A stretch of DNA of 5,306 nucleotides from Holosporaceae bacterium 'Namur' (lineage in GTDB: Bacteria > Pseudomonadota > Alphaproteobacteria > Rickettsiales > Midichloriaceae): positions 1 through 5,306 of the forward strand of contig JACGYV010000047.1 in assembly GCA_014116815.1 (NCBI GenBank), written 5' to 3'. A model generated the notes under the pieces. It made no database searches. It was not told where the DNA came from and worked only from the letters and a program-made list of their open reading frames with translations. The position numbers were made by a program, and so were the translations under genes. Each line of letters begins with the position of its first letter. The first letter of the stretch is position 1. Positions 1-4,748 of the stretch are shown here, one piece after another.

Positions 1-79
1 CCCAACCCTCCTCTTGATAAAAGAATGCCATAAAGGCAGAAGTGTCTATTATTATATTTCTATATTTATCTAAGTTCAT
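1..79 (-). CDS. vapC: VapC-like PIN-domain toxin, N-terminal 26 codons only (runs off left edge)
   Basis: Reading the minus strand from the ATG at 79, 26 codons are open to the window edge. They contain RNIIIDTSAFMAFFYQEEG. A hydrophobic beta strand ending in Asp-Thr-Ser-Ala is the hallmark first motif of PIN domains. The Asp (residue 12) is the first metal-binding acidic residue. PIN toxins of this family are Mg-dependent ribonucleases cleaving tRNA or rRNA. The start lies 6 nt after the stop of the preceding antitoxin gene. An AAGG/GAG-like purine stretch inside the end of that gene can serve as ribosome binding site, so the pair is very probably one translationally linked operon. The remaining PIN acidic residues are outside the window, so catalytic integrity cannot be judged. 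The specific RNA target is unknown. Confidence 0.85.
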   Translation of the reverse strand, partial: MNLDKYRNIIIDTSAFMAFFYQEEGW

Positions 80-85
80 ATCTAA

Positions 86-334
86 TTACTCTACCTTATT
101 CTCTTCTCGTCTCATTTTTATTATTTCATCAGTCATGGAAATTCCTTCTTTTTTTCTGCTAGCAAAGAAACTTTGTATTTCTCTTATAACATCTTGGTAT
201 TTAAGAAGCTTTATTTCATTATCAATTTTACGCAGTACTAAAGTACCGCCTGTATTTACGTTTATCTCTCTTCTAAGTTCAAGTGGTATTAATATTCTAC
301 CACTCCTATCAACTTCTGTTCTGAAATCTGCCAT
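86..334 (-). CDS. vapB: VapB-like antitoxin, AbrB/SpoVT swapped-hairpin DNA-binding protein (82 aa)
   Basis: This 82-residue protein has the typical size and order of an AbrB-type antitoxin. Residues 9-45 (DRSGRILIPLELRREINV, then a Gly-Gly turn and RKIDNEIKLLK) form the swapped-hairpin DNA-binding domain. The family signature is D..GRi.iP...R. The tail (about residues 50-82, with SFFASRKKEGIS and a charged helix) is the part that normally wraps around and neutralises the partner PIN toxin. The gene precedes vapC by 6 nt. Family knowledge says antitoxin, or antitoxin plus toxin, represses its own promoter. A strong promoter lies just upstream (367-395). No good Shine-Dalgarno is visible before the ATG at 334: the leader is almost pure A/T. 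The next in-frame start would remove part of the DNA-binding domain, so 334 is retained. Confidence 0.88.
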   Translation of the reverse strand: MADFRTEVDRSGRILIPLELRREINVNTGGTLVLRKIDNEIKLLKYQDVIREIQSFFASRKKEGISMTDEIIKMRREENKVE

Positions 335-366
335 GTTATATTTTTATTATTATTTATATTCATTAA

Positions 367-395
367 ATAATAACCATAACACCTTATATTGTCAA
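367..395 (-). promoter_or_regulatory. sigma70-type promoter of vapBC
   Basis: On the minus strand a perfect -35 box TTGACA (395-390) is followed by a 17-bp spacer and a -10 box TATTAT (372-367). The latter matches consensus at five of six positions. Transcription would start near 360, giving a leader of roughly 25 nt before the vapB ATG at 334. It is the best promoter match in the window. Confidence 0.75.
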
Positions 396-406
396 ATACA
401 GTAAAT

Positions 407-424
407 AGTAATTATAAGTAATTA
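407..424. repeat. Tandem AGTAATTA half-sites upstream of the vapBC promoter
   Basis: AGTAATTA occurs at 407-414 and again at 417-424. The two copies have a 10-bp period, that is, on the same face of the helix. They lie 12 bp behind the -35 box of the vapBC promoter. They could be an UP-like element or regulator half-sites. A 17/18 match to the whole 18-mer recurs at 1197-1214, so in this AT-rich sequence chance is a serious alternative. Confidence 0.35.
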
Positions 425-438
425 GGGATAATCTCTAT

Positions 439-469
439 ACTTATTAAATATAGCATATTTATCTACTTT
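439..469. repeat. Imperfect direct repeat, copy 1 (partner 613-640)
   Basis: The segment containing AATATAGCATATTTATCTA resembles 613-640, which contains AATATAGCGTATTTCTAA. They match over about 28-31 nt with one substitution and a few single-base gaps. Both copies contain -10-like hexamers, so this may be a duplicated promoter-type segment or chance in AT-rich DNA. Confidence 0.4.
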
Positions 470-483
470 GATTTAGATATTAG

Positions 484-574
484 TTTATACACTAGAAAGT
501 TATTATTTTACGTTATACGACTTTCAAAAAGCCGAGCAGTGTATAAAACGATCGTTTTGTGTACTTTAAAGTAC
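484..574. repeat. Nested inverted repeats plus two perfect 14-bp palindromes
   Basis: A perfect 10-bp inverted repeat, TTTATACACT (484-493) with AGTGTATAAA (538-547), encloses a 6-bp one, GAAAGT (495-500) with ACTTTC (520-525). Directly after come two perfect 14-bp palindromes: AAAACGATCGTTTT (545-558) and GTACTTTAAAGTAC (561-574), separated by 2 bp. With G-U pairs allowed, RNA from 539-564 can fold almost completely on itself. The origin is unknown. A degenerate Rickettsia-type palindromic element or a dimeric regulator binding region are both possible. Confidence 0.55.
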
Positions 575-612
575 GACAATAAATTTTCTAATAAATTAAA
601 ATACTTTATAAA

Positions 613-640
613 ACTTATAATATAGCGTATTTCTAACTTT
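613..640. repeat. Imperfect direct repeat, copy 2 (partner 439-469)
   Basis: This is the second copy of the repeat described at 439-469. It overlaps the -10 candidate upstream of the RDD gene. Confidence 0.4.
616..621 (+). promoter_or_regulatory. Candidate -10 box of the RDD gene
   Basis: A perfect TATAAT lies 45 bp before the ATG at 667. No TTGACA-like -35 box is visible 16-18 bp upstream, so only the -10 element is supported. Confidence 0.35.
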
Positions 641-666
641 ATGTATGATGTTAAAAAGGATTAAAA

Positions 667-1158
667 ATGCAATATGCAGGTATTTTTAGTAGGTTATTTG
701 CCTTTATAGGGGATGTAATATGTATTACAATCCTTATTAATATATTGACACCTTTAGTAGCATATATCATGCCTAAGATGAGTCATCTTCAGTATGAAGG
801 ATTATTTATTATTATTGGCACCTTAATCTTTATGTTTTGGTATACATTTCCTTTTACTTCCAAGAAACAGGCAACTTTTGGTTATTGGGGGCAACATTTA
901 TATCTGGTTGATAGATATGGTGAGAGAGTAAAACTTTGGCGTGCATTTGTCAGAATGGTTACTTTTTTAACTTCAATCATCACTGCTATAGGTTTGTTTA
1001 CTATTTTATGGGAAAATATAGCTAATAAAGGATTAGTTACCTTATTAATGTCTTCTTTTTGCTTTATTATATTTATCCTGCCTTGCATTATCTCTCCCCA
1101 AAGGGCTATGATTCACGATATCTTAGCAGGAACTCGAGTACTGAAAGGAAGACTATAA
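667..1158 (+). CDS. RDD-family integral inner-membrane protein (163 aa)
   Basis: The protein carries the RDD signature. Arg9 and Asp16 lie in the first helix region (SRLFAFIGDVI). The conserved central block is ATFGYWGQHLYLVDRYGE followed by LWRAFVR (about 69-96). The C-terminal motif is MIHDILAGTRVL (148-159), with the family's HD and a Thr-Val-type end. Hydrophobic segments at roughly 13-35, 46-62, 98-116 and 124-142 give the usual membrane bundle; the central polar block lies between segments 2 and 3. The ATG at 667 is preceded by a good Shine-Dalgarno (AAGGA, 656-660, 6-nt spacing), which fixes the start. RDD proteins are small membrane proteins of mostly unknown function; some members have been linked to ion or small-molecule transport, but nothing here specifies a substrate. 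It is divergent from vapBC and upstream of a lipoprotein gene that has its own promoter. Confidence 0.9.
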   Translation: MQYAGIFSRLFAFIGDVICITILINILTPLVAYIMPKMSHLQYEGLFIIIGTLIFMFWYTFPFTSKKQATFGYWGQHLYLVDRYGERVKLWRAFVRMVTFLTSIITAIGLFTILWENIANKGLVTLLMSSFCFIIFILPCIISPQRAMIHDILAGTRVLKGRL

Positions 1159-1175
1159 AATTAAAATATTTTTTA

Positions 1176-1196
1176 TAAGATTGCCTTTAAATCTTA
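1176..1196. terminator. Weak hairpin downstream of the RDD gene
   Basis: TAAGATT (1176-1182) and AATCTTA (1190-1196) form a perfect 7-bp stem with a 7-nt loop, 17 nt after the RDD stop codon. No T-run follows and the stem is AT-rich, so termination is only suggested by position. The next 70 nt are A/T-rich and contain the lipoprotein promoter. Confidence 0.35.
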
Positions 1197-1245
1197 AGTA
1201 ATTATAAATAATTATTATTTTATATAATTCAGGTAAAAAATATAG

Positions 1246-1273
1246 TTGATAAATTATTCTTAAGTGCTATTAA
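1246..1273 (+). promoter_or_regulatory. Extended -10 promoter of the lipoprotein gene
   Basis: TTGATA (1246-1251) is followed after 16 bp by TATTAA (1268-1273). The latter is preceded by TGC, an extended -10 motif. The predicted start point is about 20-25 nt ahead of the gene's start codon, which suits a short leader. Confidence 0.5.
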
Positions 1274-1303
1274 TCAGTTATCCAAGAAGAATAATACTTG
1301 CTT

Positions 1304-1930
1304 ATGAAAAATTTTATTAGACTTATTTGCTCAATATTACTAATCCTACAGTTAGCTGCATGCGCAACTAGAACACATGTTGAACAATTTAAGGACATTA
1401 AAGGCTTTAATGAAGGAAGAAAAGGCATCGTAATTATTCAGACTGCTCAAACTGTAGATAAAATAAGAGAAAAGCATAATTTAAAAACGACGTGGGAAAA
1501 TAAAGGAAACAAAAGGATTTTTACTACAGATCCAGAAAACGTAATTGGGGAATTAGTTACAGTATTTTCTATAATAATTCCTTCAAGTACATTTAATTTT
1601 CCAACTTTAGTTTATTTCATAGAACCTGGGGAATATTCTCTAACTAGCATTAGCTATGATAGAAGATATGCCAATTCTTTAAAAGATATTATTTCATTTT
1701 CTTTAAAAGGCGGTGAGGTTGCATATATAGGAAAACTAATAGTTGATGATGGTAATTCAAGGATAGTTGCTAATGCTCTTAATATAAAAGATTCTTATGA
1801 GATAGCTAAAAATTATTTTGAAGCTAAATACCCGGAGATTAAACAAACACCAATAAAAAGATTAATGGAGTTTAGTGAAAAGTCTAAAAGACTACGACTC
1901 ATCTCAAATGAATATGGTTTTATTGAATAA
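1304..1930 (+). CDS. Predicted lipoprotein of unknown function (208 aa)
   Basis: The N-terminus is a classic lipoprotein signal: a basic n-region (MKNFIR), a hydrophobic core (LICSILLILQ) and the lipobox Leu-Ala-Ala-Cys, with Cys20 when counted from the ATG at 1304. The residue after Cys is Ala, not Asp, so by the usual rule it would be sorted to the outer membrane. The mature part is mostly beta-like. It has a block FIEPGEYSLTSISYD and a second SLKGGEVAYIGKLIV. This 'G-E-Y ... G-G-x-x-Y-I-G' layout resembles small bacterial lipoproteins of the DUF2846 kind, but this is a weak likeness and no function is claimed. A TTG start at 1298 (two residues longer) fits better with the AAGAAG purine run at 1284-1289 (8-nt spacing versus 14 for the ATG). 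The signal peptide favours the ATG slightly and the difference does not change the product. Confidence 0.8.
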   Translation: MKNFIRLICSILLILQLAACATRTHVEQFKDIKGFNEGRKGIVIIQTAQTVDKIREKHNLKTTWENKGNKRIFTTDPENVIGELVTVFSIIIPSSTFNFPTLVYFIEPGEYSLTSISYDRRYANSLKDIISFSLKGGEVAYIGKLIVDDGNSRIVANALNIKDSYEIAKNYFEAKYPEIKQTPIKRLMEFSEKSKRLRLISNEYGFIE

Positions 1931-1932
1931 TA

Positions 1933-1972
1933 AATCTAATAATGAGGAATTTTAAGTAAAGGTTATTAGATT
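1933..1972. terminator. Inverted repeat between convergent genes, possible bidirectional terminator
   Basis: AATCTAATAA (1933-1942) pairs perfectly with TTATTAGATT (1963-1972) over 10 bp, across a 20-nt loop. It lies 3 nt after the lipoprotein stop and about 30 nt past the end of the opposite-strand immunity gene (2002). Being symmetrical it could serve both transcripts. The absence of G/C in most of the stem and of a T-run makes it a weak intrinsic terminator. Confidence 0.4.
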
Positions 1973-2001
1973 AGATGATATTTATAATACTCTATATCTT
2001 T

Positions 2002-2613
2002 TTATTCTATAAAACATATTCCTCCCCAGCTTTCATTAAATTCTAAGCCCGCAAGCTTTGCTTCTCTCACTGCTCTTCTCAGGTTTTCAGATCCTAGGAT
2101 AATTTTACTATTATCAATTGCTATCTCGCTCTCACCTAAGCAATTTTTATCATAAAAACATTTTTCATATATATCCCAAGACTCACGCTCTTCTTCAGGT
2201 CTTAAAATAGATTTCTCTTTATTCATCATTTCTTTTCGGGTTGTAACATTGATTACATAGTAATCATTTATAACTGTTCCATTATGCATTCTAATCTCTG
2301 CGGGCAATGCTTGGAACTCTCCTTTTGCAACTTCATCTAATACCCTTATTGCTTTCTTATTGCCCATAAACGTGGAAGTGCTATTATGTAAAAAGTCCCA
2401 TTTAAGTAAATATTCTAAAGTAGCTCTTCTACTCTCCATAACATTAAATACTATAGGTTTTAAGTTGGTAGTATCAATAACTTTGCCTCCTAATAGATCC
2501 ATTAGTGGATGTAAAATATTTATTTGTCTATCATATACTACATGTACACTTTGATAAAATTTCCTATCATCATGTAAAAACCATGCTCTATTTTCATCTT
2601 TAGATACTAGCAT
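2002..2613 (-). CDS. Putative immunity protein of the AHH toxin module (203 aa; Imm11/Imm43-like layout)
   Basis: This is the gene directly after the AHH nuclease tip, the standard place for the cognate immunity protein of a polymorphic toxin. No signal peptide or membrane segment is visible, so it should act in the cytosol. The layout resembles Imm11 (DUF1629)-type immunity proteins: an N-terminal half with short charged and aromatic segments (ENRAWFLHDDRKFYQ, KPIVFNVMESRR), a central DYYVINVTTRKE strand motif, an acidic Glu-Ser-Glu-Ile-Ala-Ile-Asp strand, and a final ILGSENLRRAVREAKLAGLE motif with a Leu-Ala-Gly-Leu-Glu-Phe end. This is a pattern judgement and the family could be another one, such as Imm43. 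The ATG at 2613 has AAGG at 2626-2623 (9-nt spacing) and is preferred. A TTG at 2634 would add seven residues (MKVRSKS). The gap to the toxin stop is 43 nt, or 22 nt with the TTG. The frame is intact although its toxin is broken. Confidence 0.7.
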   Translation of the reverse strand: MLVSKDENRAWFLHDDRKFYQSVHVVYDRQINILHPLMDLLGGKVIDTTNLKPIVFNVMESRRATLEYLLKWDFLHNSTSTFMGNKKAIRVLDEVAKGEFQALPAEIRMHNGTVINDYYVINVTTRKEMMNKEKSILRPEEERESWDIYEKCFYDKNCLGESEIAIDNSKIILGSENLRRAVREAKLAGLEFNESWGGICFIE

Positions 2614-2656
2614 ACTCTTTGACCTTACCTTCAATTAATTTTTACCTTGTTTTTCT

Positions 2657-3313
2657 TTATTCATAAAGATTAATTTTTCCCTGTAATAACCCTTCTCTTT
2701 CTCTGACTAATATTTTTTGAAAAGCTGTTCTAAATCTTTCCTGATTCCAGCTATTTGCTAATCCTTCTTCTTCTATTTCATTCATTAGTTTTATTATCCT
2801 ATCATTATGGTTATCAGTATGTCTACCATTATGAACACTTCTGGTTGGGTGTGCTTCACGAGCTCCAGGTAATAATATTTTATTTATTCCATCGTTAAAC
2901 TTTAAACCAGATAATTCCCATAAATCATGATATTTAGCCCTATCATTTTTATTACTAACCATGTGATGTACTTGGAAGTCACTTCGCTTTAATTTACCTG
3001 ATTGGAAATCTTCCCATAATTTTTTATCTTCCGTTATAAAGTTGTGTAATTGCTTGTGTAATTTCTCATCAGCGCATTTAGTTGACTCATCAAAAAGATC
3101 TTTTGGCTCCTTGATCTTTTTGTTTTTAACAGGTGTAGAGTAAGAAGCATCTTTATGAGATGTATCTTTTAATAAATCATGGCTTTGTTTATTGGCCTCA
3201 TCTTTAAAAGGTTGCTTTGTAACCGGTTCACTCTTACTATTCTTAAAGTCCGCTTTAGAATGAGGTAATTTCACCGAATCCATTGGCTTTGGAATATATG
3301 AACTTGTCCCCAT
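2657..3313 (-). CDS. AHH-type HNH/EndoVII nuclease toxin tip (C-terminal part of a frameshifted toxin)
   Basis: The last 105 residues form an AHH-family nuclease domain of the HNH/EndoVII superfamily. Counting from the ATG at 3313, Val115-His116-His117 (FQVHHMVSNKN) replaces the eponymous Ala-His-His. It is followed by LSGLKFNDGINKILLPG (135-150) and then HPTRSVHNGRHTDNHND (155-171), with His161, His165 and an Asn-His-Asn-Asp segment. These are the spacing and residues expected for the beta-beta-alpha metal finger of DNA-cleaving toxins. Residues 1-110 are Lys/Ser/Asp-rich linker and continue the composition of the upstream frame. The ATG at 3313 has no Shine-Dalgarno. The frame is open up to 3337, so this is very likely not an independent gene but the tip of one protein with 3271-4587, joined by a one-base shift at the T5 run 3326-3322. 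Catalytic residues appear intact. The cognate immunity gene follows. Confidence 0.8.
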   Translation of the reverse strand: MGTSSYIPKPMDSVKLPHSKADFKNSKSEPVTKQPFKDEANKQSHDLLKDTSHKDASYSTPVKNKKIKEPKDLFDESTKCADEKLHKQLHNFITEDKKLWEDFQSGKLKRSDFQVHHMVSNKNDRAKYHDLWELSGLKFNDGINKILLPGAREAHPTRSVHNGRHTDNHNDRIIKLMNEIEEEGLANSWNQERFRTAFQKILVREREGLLQGKINLYE

Positions 3314-4587
3314 ATTGTTAGAAAAATCAATACAGGCTTACTACTCTTCGGTTGATCACCAATATTGCTACTTGCTCCTACCGGTTTGTTATTATCATGT
3401 TTTACTGGGGCTTTAACTTCCGAATGAGAATGTGTAGCACTTTGTTGTTTTACATTGTTTTGGGGAGCAGCCTTAACATCCGAACTTTTATGTATTGTGG
3501 GTTTAATATTATCATTAACCGCAGGTTTAGCAGGAATATCCTGTGTTATTTTAGTCGGCTCTTTTATATTATGTTGTACCGGAGCTTTTACTTCACCTTG
3601 TGTTTTAGTAGTGCTTTGATCTTTTATATTACTGTCCGTTACTTTTTGAGAACCAATATGCTTAATTGATCCACTGTTTTTTATAACCTTACTAAGTGCT
3701 GCCCCTCCTGCCACACTTACTACTACTCCAGCGGCCACACCTACTACAGTCGCACCTTCTATTTGCTCATGGCTCATATTTTCATCCATCCAAGCACCAA
3801 TATCTTCTTTTGCCTTGCACATTGATTCACCTATTTCCTCAACTCCATCTCGGCCTATAAATATGCTTGCAAAACCTTTACCTACTATTCCTACAAGTGT
3901 TGATGCATCATCAGCTACCCCCAAAAATCCCTTCAATGCTGCTTTACCTAGTTGTGCAGCCTTATATTTATAAGGATGGTTCTCCTTAAGATTTTTCTTT
4001 TCTTCTTCATATGTCTCTCTAGTTTTTTTGGATAATTTTCCTATTTCTTCTAATACTTCTCTTGTCACTCCTTCAAGCTTTTTACCTTCCCCTCTTGGCA
4101 TATTATCATTTGCTTTTGAGTTAGCTTTATCTGTACCGGCTGCCTTTTCTTCACTATTACCAGATTCTTTGTTTTGTGTATTCGGTTTAGTTGTGCTCTC
4201 ACCTAAAGGTGAATCTTTTTTAGTATTACTTTCCGTATTAGGCTTTTTATTTTCCTCGCCGGATTTTCCATTTTGATCGGACGCATTGTTCTGCTCTTGT
4301 TTTGCTCCGCTGTTTTGATTATTATTTCCTGTTGGTTTTGCCGTTGTTTCAGGTTTAGCGTTAACTTTCGGCTTAGTAGTTACTTTAGGTTTAGTTGTAG
4401 GCTTCTGCTTATTTTGCTTAAATTCTTGTTTAGGTTCTTTCTGTTGTTGGAAATTCTCCTTGTATCCACTGATATCAACTCTTTCACCTTTGTTGTTTTC
4501 AAAGATAAGCTTGCCATCAACTACTTTCGCCTTTAACCCTGCTACAATCGCATTTTCCACTTCTGTCGGTACTTCTTCGTTTTTGCT
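3271..4587 (-). CDS. N-terminal stalk of the AHH toxin (low-complexity, Lys/Pro/Thr-rich; frame broken at both ends)
   Basis: The genuine coding part of this frame runs from about 4587 (SKNEEVPTEVEN) to about 3330; after that it reads 21 out-of-frame residues to a stop at 3271. In order it has four parts. First is a small ordered block (NAIVAGLKAKVVDGKLIF and ENNKGERVDI). Next comes a long disordered region with TKPK repeats (4330-4410) and many Asn/Gln/Lys/Glu. Then follows a helical segment (LEGVTREVLEEIGKLSKKT) leading to HPYKYKAAQLGKAALKGFLG and a hydrophobic glycine/alanine/valine helix, ATVVGVAAGVVVSVAGGAAL (about 3721-3753). Last is a stalk with three degenerate VKAP repeats. Hydrophobic segments before a nuclease tip are common in exported polymorphic toxins and may help translocation. 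The frame can be extended upstream to a TTG at 4680, but there it reads the 92-bp repeat out of its coding frame, so that part is not real. A GTG at 4560 with a purine-rich upstream stretch is a possible fallback start. No signal peptide is visible. Confidence 0.6.
   Translation of the reverse strand, partial: SKNEEVPTEVENAIVAGLKAKVVDGKLIFENNKGERVDISGYKENFQQQKEPKQEFKQNKQKPTTKPKVTTKPKVNAKPETTAKPTGNNNQNSGAKQEQNNASDQNGKSGEENKKPNTESNTKKDSPLGESTTKPNTQNKESGNSEEKAAGTDKANSKANDNMPRGEGKKLEGVTREVLEEIGKLSKKTRETYEEEKKNLKENHPYKYKAAQLGKAALKGFLGVADDASTLVGIVGKGFASIFIGRDGVEEIGESMCKAKEDIGAWMDENMSHEQIEGATVVGVAAGVVVSVAGGAALSKVIKNSGSIKHIGSQKVTDSNIKDQSTTKTQGEVKAPVQHNIKEPTKITQDIPAKPAVNDNIKPTIHKSSDVKAAPQNNVKQQSATHSHSEVKAPVKHDNNKPVGASSNIGDQPKSSKPVLIFLTIWGQVHIFQSQWIR
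3322..3326 (-). other. Frame break in the AHH toxin at a T5 homopolymer
   Basis: On the minus strand, GATTTTTCTAAC at this site separates the upstream frame (ending KSSKPVLIF) from the downstream frame (SNNMGTSSYIPKP). Adding one T restores a single reading frame of about 640 codons from 4587 to 2657. The two frames overlap only between 3337 and 3271. The composition is continuous across the join. It could be a deletion in the homopolymer, a sequencing error, or a site of polymerase or ribosome slippage. Confidence 0.7.
3376..3603 (-). repeat. Three degenerate VKAP repeats in the toxin stalk
   Basis: The protein contains QGEVKAPVQHNIKEP, SSDVKAAPQNNVKQQ and HSEVKAPVKHDNNKP, spaced by about 20-40 residues. 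The unit is roughly (E/D)VKA-P, then a basic/Asn patch. It probably expands by slipped recombination and forms an extended stalk. Confidence 0.6.
4330..4410 (-). repeat. TKPK tandem repeats in the toxin stalk
   Basis: The stretch codes for repeated Thr/Ala-Lys-Pro units (KPTTKPKVTTKPKVNAKP and on to TTAKPTG). It is an extended, disordered and strongly basic linker. Confidence 0.6.
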
Positions 4588-4748
4588 ATGCAGTTTTACC
4601 AGAAATAAAAGTAACCTCTGTACCTTTTGGTATTTTAATGATAGACACACTGTTTCTATCACCCCAGTCCGGCTTAACAAGCGCTAAGCGTTGATGTATA
4701 TCATCTCTTGTTCACTATCTTATTATAAGCCGAAATACTGTTCTTTGC
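4586..4748 (-). pseudogene. Degenerate toxin fragment homologous to module A, 5' end of the AHH module
   Basis: Directly after the immunity stop codon (TAA 4751-4749) the sequence reads AKNSISAYNKIVNKR and stops at a TGA. One base over, another frame is open from 4711 to the TAG at 4588-4586. It gives TRDDIHQRLALVKPDWGDRN, then SVSIIKIPKGTEVTFISGKT. The second part matches the toxin fragment at the right edge of the window (LVKPDWGDRNSVSIIKIPKG, then TDITFISGKA). Skipping one base near 4706 and one near 4588 joins these pieces and the following SKNEEVPTEV of the AHH toxin into one protein. So this is the remnant of the segment that once connected the AHH toxin to a common upstream domain. No ATG with a ribosome binding site is present, so I infer that it is not translated as a separate gene. 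Confidence 0.7.
4590..4681 (-). repeat. 92-bp direct repeat, copy B (degenerate toxin fragment)
   Basis: Aligned without gaps to 5215-5306, 83 of 92 positions are identical. Several differences are silent or conservative in the LVKPDWG frame (for example Asp-Ile to Glu-Val). Similarity ends sharply at the left side (4589/5214). On the right side the partner copy runs out of the window, so the true repeat may be longer. Confidence 0.9.

Larger units (their letters stand above)
335..666. other. Gene-free, palindrome-rich intergenic region between divergent vapBC and RDD genes
   Basis: No credible coding frame exists here. The stretch holds the vapBC promoter, the 484-574 cluster of inverted repeats, a 28-31 nt imperfect direct repeat (439-469 and 613-640), and a TATAAT -10 candidate (616-621) before the RDD gene. 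A GAAAGT/ACTTTC inverted pair (495-500 with 520-525) is nested inside a larger inverted repeat. Confidence 0.7.

Noticed and set aside
42..404. Plus-strand open frame of 120 codons opposite vapB
   Set aside because: It runs across vapB, the promoter and the spacer, has a low-complexity Phe/Ile/Leu/Ser composition typical of the complement of an AT-rich gene, and lacks a ribosome binding site.
882..1088. Minus-strand open frame inside the RDD gene
   Set aside because: The RDD gene on the other strand has clear family motifs; this is its antisense shadow.
1197..1214. Second copy of the AGTAATTA-type 18-mer seen at 407-424
   Set aside because: It matches 17 of 18 bases but is composed almost only of A and T, in a region where such matches are frequent; it is not positioned at a recognisable operator.
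3330..3337. Programmed -1 ribosomal frameshift signal at the toxin break
   Set aside because: The site lacks an X XXY YYZ heptamer in the correct phase (frame reads ATT TTT CTA) and no strong GC-rich downstream structure is visible. A deletion or homopolymer slippage is simpler.
3352..3669. Plus-strand open frame opposite the toxin stalk, Phe/Tyr/Cys-rich and membrane-like
   Set aside because: It is the antisense of the VKAP repeat region; the hydrophobic look comes from complementing Lys/Asn codons. There is no start signal.
4588..4680. TTG-started N-terminal extension of the toxin stalk (LSRTGVIETV and onward)
   Set aside because: This frame reads the 92-bp repeat out of its conserved coding frame. 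The in-frame product LVKPDWGDRN shows which frame was real.
4028..4687. Three overlapping plus-strand open frames opposite the Lys/Pro/Glu-rich stalk
   Set aside because: The apparent membrane proteins arise from reading Lys and Glu codons backwards; none has a ribosome binding site or family motif.
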